Shown one piece after another: positions 15,723 to 23,854 of a stretch of DNA of 49,853 nucleotides. Made by a program: the position numbers and the translations under genes. Within the stretch, counting starts at the first letter, position 1; each line of letters opens with the position of its first letter. Below the pieces are notes generated by a model. The model saw only the letters and a list, made by a program, of their open reading frames with translations, was not told where the DNA came from and searched no databases. This DNA is from an uncultured Eggerthellaceae bacterium (GTDB lineage Bacteria; Actinomycetota; Coriobacteriia; Coriobacteriales; Eggerthellaceae): contig CAJUPL010000011.1 in assembly GCA_910588435.1 (NCBI GenBank), forward strand, positions 1-49,853, written 5' to 3'.

Positions 15723-16076
15723 ATGGCACGTGTGAAGCGTTCTGTCAGCGCGCGCAAGAAGCGCCGCAAGGTCCTAAAGGCGGCGAAGGGCTACTATGGC
15801 GCACGTTCCCGCCACTATACAAAGGCGAAGGAGCAGGTACAGCATTCAATGCAGTACCAGTACCGTGACCGCCGCAACAAGAAGCGCGAGTTCCGCAAGC
15901 TCTGGATCACCCGCATCAACGCTGCTGCAAGGCTGAACGGCATGTCCTACTCAGTGTTCATGAACGGCCTCAGCAAGGCCGGCGTTGAGCTTGACCGCAA
16001 GGTGCTGGCTGACATGGCAGTGAACGACCCTGAGGCGTTCGCCGCTGTGGCAGAGATCGCGAAAGCAGCTCTCTAG
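15723..16076 (+). CDS. rplT: 50S ribosomal protein L20
   Basis: 117 aa, the family length. Marks: ARVKRSVSARKKRRKVLKAAKGYYG at the start and LWITRINAAARLNGMSYS in the middle. AAGGAG lies 6 nt before the ATG. L20 assembles on 23S rRNA and, in other bacteria, represses this operon through leader RNA; the leader here has a terminator consistent with such control. Confidence 0.98.
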   Translation: MARVKRSVSARKKRRKVLKAAKGYYGARSRHYTKAKEQVQHSMQYQYRDRRNKKREFRKLWITRINAAARLNGMSYSVFMNGLSKAGVELDRKVLADMAVNDPEAFAAVAEIAKAAL

Positions 16077-16102
16077 CCTGAATGCCAAGGTAGCGAACTC
16101 AA

Positions 16103-16127
16103 GGGCCCGCATGCGCGGGTCCTTTTT
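16103..16127 (+). terminator. intrinsic terminator of infC-rpmI-rplT
   Basis: GGGCCCGC and GCGGGTCC arms (one G-T pair) around ATGC, followed by TTTTT at 16123-16127. It sits between rplT and the convergent glycosyltransferase gene. Confidence 0.8.
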
Positions 16128-16139
16128 CGTGCACGGAAG

Positions 16140-17513
16140 CTATCGGATGTGTGCGGGCTTGCCGCCCCAGTAGAAGTGCAGGAAGCGCTTCTTCAGCAGC
16201 TTCTCATCCTGCTTGGGGATGCCACGGATCAGATCCAGCGTTGCCTTCGCTATCTCCATTGCCGCATCCGGCCTGCGGATGAGGTCTGCGTTGTACTTGA
16301 TGGCGTCGGTCATGTGTGGGTGAGACTCTATGAGCAAGAGCAGGTCTTGCAGCTCACGGCTGGTGGTCACGTGATACGCAGCACCTGCTGCTGTGAGCAT
16401 GGCAACGTTGGCCTTCTCTTGCCCGTATGCGCGCCCCATGAGGACCATGGGCGAGTTCACGCAGAGGCACTCCGTTGTGGTGAGGCCCCCTGACTTGCAG
16501 ACGATCAGATCTGACGCGCTCATCAGCGCCGCCATGCCGTCAACATAATCAAGCACTGTCACGTTCTCAAGGTCATGGTCTGCCACCTGGCGCCTCATGT
16601 GGTCCGCGTAATCCGCATCCTTGCCGGCCACTATGACGAAATGCATGTCATGGAAGCGGTGCATGAATGGGATCAACTCATCAAGCGCGCTCCGGAAATG
16701 GACGTATGGGCGCGGGAGCGTGGCGCCTGCAAGGAAGAGCGCGATCTGCTTGTCCTTCGGAAGCCCCATATCCTGGCGGATCTGATCCGCATCGTATTCT
16801 CGTGCGAAATCGGGCGCTGCGGGGATGCCCGTCACGCGGATGCGCTTCTCTTCCACCTTGCGGGGGCGCAGCGTCTCTGCCATGTGCTCGTTCGCCACGC
16901 AGAACAGATCAGTATGCAGGTGAGGCCAGAGGCCTTCCGCTTCATAGTCAGTTGGGACGCAGACTATGGGGAAGGTGGCGTGCAGGATCATGCGCGCGCT
17001 GACCGCCACGTTCGCACCAGTGATGTGCGTGCAGATGATGGCATCTGGCTTCTCAGCGGCAACGTATTCTACGAACTTGGGGAACATCACTCGCGCCCAG
17101 ATGGTCCCGCCGCCCCAGAGCAGGCGCCCTGTCAGGGTGTAGCGCCAGGTGAGGTCATAGAAGGGGCGCGTGGCTCCCGTGAACATGGATGCCGTGCTGT
17201 CGCCGTCGAACACGATGCGCCCGAAGTCCAGTATGTCCAGCACCTCAGTGACGATCGCACGCCCTTCGAACCCGCCTTCCTCATCCAATATCTTGAAGGC
17301 GCTGGCTATGCCGAAGGCTGCTGACTTGTGGCCCGATCCCACGGAAGCATGCACGATGAGGATCTTGACTGGACCTGGATCCTCATCCAGCACGATGTTC
17401 ACGTCATCTTCCCCAGCTAAGACGAGCCCTTGCTCCTCTTCGGTTGCTGTGGCCGGTGAGCCAGTCTCCTCAGATGCGCTGCCCGTCATATCTTCGCTCT
17501 CAGTCAATATCAT
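16140..17513 (-). CDS. MGDG-synthase/UgtP-type glycolipid glycosyltransferase
   Basis: About 457 aa from ATG 17513 (ATG 17525 is in frame but lies within the likely -10 box). GT28-like family that transfers a hexose from a UDP-sugar to diacylglycerol or a related lipid at the membrane. The N-terminal domain shows ILIVHASVGSGHKSAA, the MGDG-synthase lipid-binding motif. The C-terminal domain has the donor-site CKSGGLTTTECL and the MVLMGRAYGQEKAN loop. The first 50 residues are acidic and poorly conserved. TATGAT at 17521-17526 on the minus strand lies 7 nt before ATG 17513 with no Shine-Dalgarno, suggesting leaderless translation. Divergent from another glycosyltransferase, so both may serve membrane or cell-wall glycolipids. 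Confidence 0.85.
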   Translation of the reverse strand: MILTESEDMTGSASEETGSPATATEEEQGLVLAGEDDVNIVLDEDPGPVKILIVHASVGSGHKSAAFGIASAFKILDEEGGFEGRAIVTEVLDILDFGRIVFDGDSTASMFTGATRPFYDLTWRYTLTGRLLWGGGTIWARVMFPKFVEYVAAEKPDAIICTHITGANVAVSARMILHATFPIVCVPTDYEAEGLWPHLHTDLFCVANEHMAETLRPRKVEEKRIRVTGIPAAPDFAREYDADQIRQDMGLPKDKQIALFLAGATLPRPYVHFRSALDELIPFMHRFHDMHFVIVAGKDADYADHMRRQVADHDLENVTVLDYVDGMAALMSASDLIVCKSGGLTTTECLCVNSPMVLMGRAYGQEKANVAMLTAAGAAYHVTTSRELQDLLLLIESHPHMTDAIKYNADLIRRPDAAMEIAKATLDLIRGIPKQDEKLLKKRFLHFYWGGKPAHIR

Positions 17514-17601
17514 GTGTGGAATCATAGCCTATTTGATTAGAATACCTTGCAAGACGGGGCGCTCGTTGCTGAGCGCGCAAATGCAGCAGAACGGATACGA
17601 A

Positions 17602-18603
17602 ATGCCAATGGAAGCAACACTATGCGTTGATTCGTCGCCTGATCGCGTGCAAGCTGCCTGCGAAGGTGCAGGAGTGGCGGTCCTCATCCCTTGCTACAAT
17701 GAGGCGCTCACCATCGGCAAGGTGGTGGATGACTTCAAGGCGTCCCTCCCAGCTGCATCCATATATGTGTATGACAACAACTCCACGGACGGCACCGCGC
17801 AGATCGCTCGTGAGCACGGCGCGTTCGTCAGAACAGAGCCCAGGCAGGGCAAGGGCAACGTGGTCCGCCAGATGTTCCGTGAGATAGACGCTGATTATTA
17901 TGTGATGGTTGATGGTGATGACACCTACCCCGCCGATGCCGCAGCTGAACTCATCCGGCCTCTTGCGCAGGATATGGCCGACATGACGGTAGGGGACAGG
18001 CTCTCGAACGGGACCTATGGCGAAGAGAACGACCGCGCCTTCCATGGCTTCGGGAATGACCTAGTTCGCTGGCTGATCAAGGTGATCTACGGGTATGCGT
18101 TCGAAGACGTGATGACAGGATACAGGGCTTTCACGCGTGTCTTCGTGAAGACGATGCCCGTCCTCTCCTCAGGGTTCCAGATCGAAACGGAGCTCTCCAT
18201 CCACGCAGTGGACAAGCGCTGGCGCATCCAGGACGTTCCCATCCAGTACAGGGACAGGCCAGAGGGCAGCGAATCGAAGCTCTCCACGTTCCAAGATGGC
18301 GCGCTCGTGCTCATGGCCATAGCGTCGCTCTTCAAGGATTACCGCCCCATGGCGTTCTTCGGGTGGCTTGCGCTGATCTTCCTGGTGCTCGGGCTCATAT
18401 GCGGCATCCCTGTGATAGTGGAGTTCTCCATGACGCATCTGGTGGAGCGCTTCCCAACGGCGCTCTTGGCCGTGGCGCTCGTGCTTTGCGGGGCGCTATC
18501 CATCACGGTTGGACTTGTGCTGGATACCGTTGCGAAGAACAACAGGAAGCAGTGGGAGATAGCGGTCTACGAAGCCTACTTCGATGCCGCTTCTGGAAGG
18601 TGA
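17602..18603 (+). CDS. family 2 glycosyltransferase (DPM/DPG synthase-like) with two C-terminal TM helices
   Basis: About 333 aa from ATG 17602; ATG 17581 and 17608 are alternatives and no Shine-Dalgarno is strong. GT2 fold: VAVLIPCYNEALTIGKVV, the DNNSTDGTA segment and the metal-binding MVDGDDTYP. A later acceptor-site region reads VMTGYRAFTR. Two hydrophobic helices near the C-terminus (FFGWLALIFLVLGLICG and LLAVALVLCGALSITVGLV) anchor it. Family members move a sugar from a nucleotide donor to a polyprenyl phosphate. TAGAAT at 17538-17543 could be its -10. Long upstream reading into the divergent gene was rejected. Confidence 0.85.
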   Translation: MPMEATLCVDSSPDRVQAACEGAGVAVLIPCYNEALTIGKVVDDFKASLPAASIYVYDNNSTDGTAQIAREHGAFVRTEPRQGKGNVVRQMFREIDADYYVMVDGDDTYPADAAAELIRPLAQDMADMTVGDRLSNGTYGEENDRAFHGFGNDLVRWLIKVIYGYAFEDVMTGYRAFTRVFVKTMPVLSSGFQIETELSIHAVDKRWRIQDVPIQYRDRPEGSESKLSTFQDGALVLMAIASLFKDYRPMAFFGWLALIFLVLGLICGIPVIVEFSMTHLVERFPTALLAVALVLCGALSITVGLVLDTVAKNNRKQWEIAVYEAYFDAASGR

Positions 18604-18794
18604 GGCATGCAGCCTGGGTGGCTTGCCCTTTCGCCTGACCTGCGTCAGATGCACACCCAGACCGCTGGCCTGATGGTAGCTTCGCCTGCGCGTGCTTTGC
18701 AGTCTTATATTCATATATGACTATGTCTATAATATATAAGTGTGGAAATAAGTGTAAATGACCGTTTACGCTTGCGGGAGTTGCGCTTTATTCC
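18604..18794. other. gene-free spacer with an AT-rich island
   Basis: No gene seen. About 18703-18770 is strikingly AT-rich for this window, with CTTATAT/ATATAAG and GTAAA/TTTAC inverted repeats and a TATAAT at 18728-18733. It could hold a regulator-binding site or a promoter for a short RNA; nothing was identified. Confidence 0.35.
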
Positions 18795-18823
18795 TTGCAA
18801 CTGGAACTCTGCTTTGTCATAAT
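18795..18823 (+). promoter_or_regulatory. promoter of tRNA-Glu
   Basis: TTGCAA (18795-18800), 17-nt spacer, CATAAT (18818-18823); about 32 nt before the tRNA. The -35 and spacing match the infC promoter. Confidence 0.65.
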
Positions 18824-18855
18824 GTCATGCGCTGCTCACGGCAGCCATCAAGAGT

Positions 18856-18930
18856 GTCCCCATAGTCTAACGGTTAGGACGCGGCCCTTTCAAGGCTGAA
18901 ATACGGGTTCGATTCCCGTTGGGGGCACCA
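18856..18930 (+). tRNA. tRNA-Glu (anticodon TTC)
   Basis: 75 nt with encoded CCA. Acceptor arm GTCCCCA pairs with TGGGGGC (one T-G pair). Anticodon loop CTTTCAA carries TTC, and the T-loop is GGTTCGATTCCC. It stands alone; hairpin cluster C follows. Confidence 0.95.
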
Positions 18931-18947
18931 CATCATTCACAGTTCAC

Positions 18948-19212
18948 CCCCCCCAAGAGTGTTGACCTCCCTCCCTCATGTGGGCGCTTGCGCTCCTGCG
19001 GTAGGCGCTTGCATTGCAAGCGCAGTTGCCCCCCCGATTGTGGGCGCTTGCATTGCAAGCGCAGTTGCACGCCCACACAGAAGAAGGAAGGCATCTCGGA
19101 TTGTGGGAAGCATGCAGCCGCCCACTCTTGGGGGGGGTGCGGTTGCAATGCAAGCGCCCACAAATGAGATGGGGGGGGCAATGCAAGCGCCCACAAGTGA
19201 AGGTTTGGGGGT
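18948..19212. repeat. hairpin cluster C, decayed and inverted units
   Basis: Only the GTGGGC-hairpin unit of elements A, B and D is present. Two full plus-strand units (GCGCTTGC-ATT-GCAAGCGC) and one half unit occupy 18976-19068. After 19100 the units are in reverse orientation (GCAATGCAAGCGCCCAC twice) and truncated at the ATTG centre, next to G runs. The two halves face each other between tRNA-Glu and the MBL gene. It looks like a rearranged, degenerate copy. Confidence 0.75.
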
Positions 19213-19219
19213 GCGCTTC

Positions 19220-20035
19220 CTAGATTGGGATGGTCATGCCGTCTAGGGCGGGGATGACGCGGCCGTCGTACTGCTCTAGGTAGGACAGGAGCTCTGCATA
19301 TGTGATGGGCTCATCGTAGTGCATGCACATATGCGTGAGGTAGATCCGCCCCGCATCAAGCCCAAGCCCTTCGGCTATGCACTCCTGGATGGAGTGGTGG
19401 TCATCGGGCTTCCAGTTGCGCAGCCAGAACGTGGCATCCATGGCAAGCACGTCAACGCCTCGGATGGCATCTGCCGTAGCCTCTGGCAGAGGTCCTGTGT
19501 CCGATGCATAGAAAAGGCGCGTGTCAGGCGTCTCTATCAGATACCCGTATGTTCCCGGCGCGTGGCTCACTGGCAGCGCTGTGTAGCGAACCCCGTCGTA
19601 TTCCACGCTCTCACGGGGCATCATCTCATGCACGTCAAGGCAGTAATCCATGTAGTGGAACTCAGCCGCTATGCCCTCAAGCGCGGCAGGAGAGCCGTAC
19701 GTTGGCAGAGGTGCTCCACCCCGGATCAGCTGCACTAGGTACTCGTATTCGCCAAGGCCACCTATGTGGTCATAGTGGCAATGCGTGAACAGGAGCGCAT
19801 CCACATGCCTGACCCCTTCGCGGAGCAGCTGATGGCGGGCATCAGGTGGGGTGTCTATGATGAGCGTCGGGGTCTCAGCTTCAGGCAAGCCCGCACGCCG
19901 CACCATCGCTCCGCAATCACCCCTTGCAAGCTTTGAGTCGGTACGGGCCTCTGTGCAGGCAGGGCAGTCGCAGAAGAATGATGGCACGCCGCAACCTGCT
20001 GCCGTTCCCATGAATGTGAATAGATGCTCTGCCAT
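19220..20035 (-). CDS. MBL-fold metallohydrolase, PhnP-like
   Basis: 271 aa from ATG 20035 (AGG about 10 nt upstream); the reading frame extends to 20092. Metallo-beta-lactamase fold with metal ligands HCHYDH, SHAPGTYGY, ASDTGP and LTHMCMH. The N-terminus GTAAGCGVP...CDCPACTEAR has the cysteines typical of the PhnP group, where they form a structural zinc site. PhnP is a cyclic ribose-phosphate phosphodiesterase, but related proteins act on other phosphodiesters. No phn genes are nearby, so the substrate is open. Confidence 0.85.
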   Translation of the reverse strand: MAEHLFTFMGTAAGCGVPSFFCDCPACTEARTDSKLARGDCGAMVRRAGLPEAETPTLIIDTPPDARHQLLREGVRHVDALLFTHCHYDHIGGLGEYEYLVQLIRGGAPLPTYGSPAALEGIAAEFHYMDYCLDVHEMMPRESVEYDGVRYTALPVSHAPGTYGYLIETPDTRLFYASDTGPLPEATADAIRGVDVLAMDATFWLRNWKPDDHHSIQECIAEGLGLDAGRIYLTHMCMHYDEPITYAELLSYLEQYDGRVIPALDGMTIPI

Positions 20036-20129
20036 GCGTTGAACCTGCTCTCTCAGCAACAGGCAAGCGGTCATGTTCCAAAGCTGCTTCACCGCTTACC
20101 CAGCTCATCTAGGATTTGTCCCCTGATTG

Positions 20130-20159
20130 TTACCGATTATACGATTCAGTAGGTATAAT
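20130..20159 (+). promoter_or_regulatory. promoter of the molybdoenzyme operon
   Basis: TATAAT at 20154-20159 with TTACCG (20130-20135) 18 nt upstream. Transcription would start near 20166, leaving a leader of about 70 nt. Confidence 0.55.
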
Positions 20160-20175
20160 CCAACGTCAGAGGGGG

Positions 20176-20209
20176 TGCTAGGCCTGTAGTGTCTGTGCGC
20201 TGCCTAGCA
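20176..20209 (+). promoter_or_regulatory. leader hairpin before the molybdoenzyme gene
   Basis: TGCTAGGC (20176-20183) pairs with GCCTAGCA (20202-20209) around an 18-nt loop. No T run follows, so it is not a plain terminator. It is too short for the known molybdenum-cofactor riboswitch. It may be an operator or mRNA structure. Confidence 0.4.
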
Positions 20210-20239
20210 TATCTGAGCGAGAAGTAGAGAGGAAGGTAT

Positions 20240-23200
20240 ATGGCGGAGATCGATATCCACGCAGAGGGAGTCGAGATGGTGAAGTCGCTTTGCTACTTCT
20301 GCCATGCGAACTGCGGCGTCCTTGCCTATGTCAAGGACGGGGATGTGATCAAGATCGAGGGGGATCCTGATTACTCCAGCCAGGGCGGCCTGTGCTGCCG
20401 CGGCACCAGCGCTCTTCTGCACGTGAACCACCCAGCCCGAATCAACCATGCGCTCAAGCGCGTAGGCGAGAAGGGCGAAGGCAAATGGGAGCAGATCCCA
20501 TATGACCAGGCTATCCAAGAGGTGGCCGACAAGCTGAACCAGATCAAGGAAGAGTCAGGTGCTGAGTACGTTGCATCTGCTGGTGGCACCACCCGCACGG
20601 ATGACTGGGCTCGCCGCCGCTTCCTGAACCAGTTCGGCACCCCGAACGGCTTCCACAACGCACTGCTCTGCTGGATCCCAACCTTCATGGCCGAGACCTG
20701 CGTTGCTGGTTGGTCCCCGTTCGAGACGGACCTTGGCGCTGCCCGCAGCTTGATCCTCTGGGGCATGAACCCCGGCGCTTCAACGCTTGGCGGCATGCAC
20801 GGCTACACCGATCTTCACATGAACGGCATGAAGATCATCGTGGTGGATCCGCGCTACTCAGAGACGGCTTGCAAGGCGGACCTCTGGCTTCCGCTTCGTC
20901 CGGGCTCTGACGCCGCCCTTGCCATGGCCATCCTTCACACCATCATCTTCGAGGGCCTCTATGACGTCGAATTCGTCACCAAGTGGTGCGATGGCTTCGA
21001 GGACCTCATGGGCCACATGGCTGAGTACTCACCTGAGTGGGCTTCTGAGATCACTTGGCTTGAGCCAGACAAGATCCGTGAGGCTGCCCGCATGTATGCC
21101 ATGAACAAGCCCGGCTGCATCCAGTGGGGCTGCACTTGGGACCAGAACGGTTCCACCTCCACCACCGCTAGCCACGCGCTGGCGCTCTGCCGCGCCATCT
21201 GCGGCAACCTGGACGTCCCCGGTGGTGACGGCATGCCTGGTCCGGCCTTGAACTTCCTCACTGACGAGGAGATGGAGGCCAACGAGTGCCTGCCTGAGGA
21301 GATGAAGTCCAAGCAGATCGGCTCCAATAAGTTCAAGCTGACCAGCTGGCCTGGCTATCAGAAGATCTCTGACAACGCCATGCGCAAGTGGGGCAAGACG
21401 CTCCCTGTTGAGTGGTTCTGCGAGGCTCACGGCCCGTCAGTCTTCAAGGCCATCCTCACCGGAGACCCTTACAAGGTGCGCGCGCTCATCTGCAACGCCA
21501 CCAACCCCGTGAACTCCTACGGTGACGCGAAGATGGTCCTAGCAGCTCTCAAAGAGGTTGAGTTCCTGGTCACTGTTGATTACTGGATGACCCCAACGGC
21601 TCTCTTCTCTGACTACGTGTTCCCGGCTGCTGGCGCTCTTGAGCGTCCTACCATCATCACGCACTACGGCGCTACTGACTCCCTGATGGCTGGCCGCCGT
21701 GCCATCCAGCCGAAGTATGACCGCCACACTGACATGGTCTTCTGGCGCAAGCTTGGCCTTGCATGCGGTCAGGATCCTGAGATGTGGCCATGGGAGACCG
21801 AGGAAGAGGCCTACTGGCACATCATAGAAGGCATCGGGCTCCCCATCGAGAGCTACAATGACTTCGTTGACATGGTCCGCATGTACTATCCGCCGCTGCA
21901 TCAGGTCAAGTACGAGCAGAACGGCGGCTTCTGGACGCCATCCGGCAAGGTTGAGTGCAACTCCACCATCCTGCGTGAGCTTGGGTATGCTGGCATGCCA
22001 ACCTACACAGGCATGGCTGAGTCTGAGCTGACCACGCCTGAGGTTGCTGAGGAATACCCCATCGTGCTCACCACCGGCGGCGGCTTCATGCCGTATCACC
22101 ACTCCGAGCACTTCAACATGCAGGGCATTCGCTACCTGTATCCCGATCCGTACTACTTCATCAACCCTGAGCTGGCGGACAAGCTTGGCATCAAGCAGGG
22201 TGATTGGTGCTGGATCGAGACGCGCCGCGGCCGCATCAAGATGCGCGCAAGCGTTGAGCCCATCGTGGATCCGCGCGTTGTCATGTGCCCGCGTGGTTGG
22301 TGGTTCCCTGAGCGCGACGGCTCAGCTGACCTTGACAACCCGTTCGGCTGCCTTGAGTCCAACGTCAACACGCTCACCTGCGTGGATGACCCTGATTGCG
22401 ACCCAATGGGCGGCTCTTGGAACAACCGTGGCCTCATGTGCAAGGTGTACAAGTGCGGTGAGGTGGACAACACCTTCACGGCTGACGATGCTCAGTTCTC
22501 CATCCCGGGCAATGCTTCAACTCCTGGCATCCACATGATGCCCTCTGAGATGAAGCTCTGCCGTGAGCCCATCCCGTTCGAGGAGCCCCAGCCTACCAAG
22601 GAGGTTCCTGAGGGATACGTCTGGACGTGGCAGGATGACCAGATCTACCAGAAGGGCACTGGCTTCCGTCTGGATGAGTCTGGCTGGCTGATCGATCCGA
22701 AGGACAAGAGCTACGTTGACGCCTTCACCGGCTGGCGCTATGACGCGAACATGGAATGCTTGGTGGACGTCTCCACTGGCACCAAGTACGACATGAACCG
22801 CAATCCCATCATCTATATTGGGTCCGTTCGCACCTATCCTGGACAAGAGGCACCTTACGAGGTTCCGGCATCTCTCACCTGGGATATGGAGCGCGGCGTT
22901 GCCGTGAAGCCTGAGCATGAGTCCTTCGTCTACGACAAGGATTCCGGCTGGCTGATCGATGCCAACACTGGCGAATACAGGGAGGTCACCTATGGCTGGC
23001 TCTACAATGCGCAGGACAACTGCCTTGTGGACACCACTACCGGCCTCCGCTATACGATGAACTACGAGCAGATCACCGGGGAAGACGCACTGCCTGTGGA
23101 TGCCGCAGCTATCGTTGCTGAGGAGAACACGGATGCTGCAGCTGCTGCCGAGAACATGGCTGAGATGGATGCTGCTGCGGCTGCTGCTGCAGAGGCAGGC

Positions 23201-23272
23201 AATGAAGCCCTTGCGCAGGAGCTTGCTGAGGCCTCTTCTGACCCGGCTGCAACCGAAGAGGGGGTTAAGTAA
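20240..23272 (+). CDS. molybdopterin oxidoreductase catalytic subunit, no Tat signal, duplicated C-terminal repeats
   Basis: 1010 aa, DMSO-reductase superfamily. The N-terminal 4Fe-4S motif is C18-x2-C21-x3-C25 with C52 or C53. Cys144 (NALLCWIP) is a candidate Mo/W ligand, at the place used by acetylene hydratase. MGD-binding stretches include LWGMNPGAS and DPRYSETACKADLWLPLRPGSDAAL. PRGWWFPE and ESNVNTLT near residue 690-710 recall the acetylene-hydratase/transhydroxylase/Psr branch. There is no twin-Arg leader, and an in-frame TAG at 20225-20227 rules out an upstream extension, so the active site should be cytoplasmic. Beyond about residue 780 are two aromatic-acidic repeats (795-853 and 879-945, both with SGWLID and CLVD-T-TG) and an Ala/Glu-rich tail. 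GAGAGGAAGG precedes the ATG. Substrate unknown. Confidence 0.88.
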   Translation: MAEIDIHAEGVEMVKSLCYFCHANCGVLAYVKDGDVIKIEGDPDYSSQGGLCCRGTSALLHVNHPARINHALKRVGEKGEGKWEQIPYDQAIQEVADKLNQIKEESGAEYVASAGGTTRTDDWARRRFLNQFGTPNGFHNALLCWIPTFMAETCVAGWSPFETDLGAARSLILWGMNPGASTLGGMHGYTDLHMNGMKIIVVDPRYSETACKADLWLPLRPGSDAALAMAILHTIIFEGLYDVEFVTKWCDGFEDLMGHMAEYSPEWASEITWLEPDKIREAARMYAMNKPGCIQWGCTWDQNGSTSTTASHALALCRAICGNLDVPGGDGMPGPALNFLTDEEMEANECLPEEMKSKQIGSNKFKLTSWPGYQKISDNAMRKWGKTLPVEWFCEAHGPSVFKAILTGDPYKVRALICNATNPVNSYGDAKMVLAALKEVEFLVTVDYWMTPTALFSDYVFPAAGALERPTIITHYGATDSLMAGRRAIQPKYDRHTDMVFWRKLGLACGQDPEMWPWETEEEAYWHIIEGIGLPIESYNDFVDMVRMYYPPLHQVKYEQNGGFWTPSGKVECNSTILRELGYAGMPTYTGMAESELTTPEVAEEYPIVLTTGGGFMPYHHSEHFNMQGIRYLYPDPYYFINPELADKLGIKQGDWCWIETRRGRIKMRASVEPIVDPRVVMCPRGWWFPERDGSADLDNPFGCLESNVNTLTCVDDPDCDPMGGSWNNRGLMCKVYKCGEVDNTFTADDAQFSIPGNASTPGIHMMPSEMKLCREPIPFEEPQPTKEVPEGYVWTWQDDQIYQKGTGFRLDESGWLIDPKDKSYVDAFTGWRYDANMECLVDVSTGTKYDMNRNPIIYIGSVRTYPGQEAPYEVPASLTWDMERGVAVKPEHESFVYDKDSGWLIDANTGEYREVTYGWLYNAQDNCLVDTTTGLRYTMNYEQITGEDALPVDAAAIVAEENTDAAAAAENMAEMDAAAAAAAEAGNEALAQELAEASSDPAATEEGVK

Positions 23273-23854
23273 ATGACTAGATACTGCATGGTCATTGACC
23301 AGCGCCGCTGCATCGGCTGCCATTCCTGCACCGTTGCATGCCGCACCTGGAATGAGCTGCCGCTTGACATCGTCTACAACCCGGTGCTCTCTGAGGGCTG
23401 CCAAGGCGAATGGCCGAACGTTCACAGGAACTGGACGCCAACCCTTTGCATGCACTGCGAGAAGCCCGCATGCGTTCCTTGCTGCCCCACCGGCGCAAGC
23501 CAGCAGGATGCTGACGGCACCGTTTGGATCGACTACGACAAGTGCATGGCTTGCCTTGCTTGCGTGAACGCTTGCCCGTATGGCATGCGCGACCAGTCCA
23601 AGCTGCAGCCGCACCTGCATCGCTTCGTTCGCAAGTGCACCTTCTGCCGCGACAAGCGCGCGCTGGATCCGGATGCTGAGCCATACTGCGTAGCAACCTG
23701 CCATCAGAAGGCCCGTATCTGGGGTGACCTGGATGACCCGAACTCTGAGGTCTCCAAGCTGATCGGCTCCGTTGAGACCTTCAGGCTGCTTGAGGACATG
23801 GGCACAGGCCCGCAGATCTACTACATTCCGGATTTGGGAGGTACCGCAAGATGA
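23273..23854 (+). CDS. 4Fe-4S electron-transfer subunit (PsrB/DmsB-like)
   Basis: 193 aa. Four cysteine clusters for four [4Fe-4S] centres: CIGCHSCTVAC near the start, CMHCEKPACVPCCP, CMACLACVNACP and CTFCRDKR...CVATC. This is the wire between the molybdenum subunit and the membrane subunit. No signal peptide. AGAGGGGG precedes the ATG, 3 bases after the catalytic gene, and the stop overlaps the NrfD-like start. Confidence 0.93.
   Translation: MTRYCMVIDQRRCIGCHSCTVACRTWNELPLDIVYNPVLSEGCQGEWPNVHRNWTPTLCMHCEKPACVPCCPTGASQQDADGTVWIDYDKCMACLACVNACPYGMRDQSKLQPHLHRFVRKCTFCRDKRALDPDAEPYCVATCHQKARIWGDLDDPNSEVSKLIGSVETFRLLEDMGTGPQIYYIPDLGGTAR

Noticed and set aside
17170..17580. N-terminal extension of the GT2 glycosyltransferase
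   Set aside because: It is antisense to the divergent glycosyltransferase gene and lacks family similarity.
18948..19212. CRISPR array
   Set aside because: Repeats are hairpin units separated by C or G runs of irregular length, not uniform spacers, and no cas genes are present.
20160..20239. Molybdenum-cofactor riboswitch before the molybdoenzyme
   Set aside because: The leader is only about 70 nt with one simple hairpin, too short and without the expected multi-stem core.
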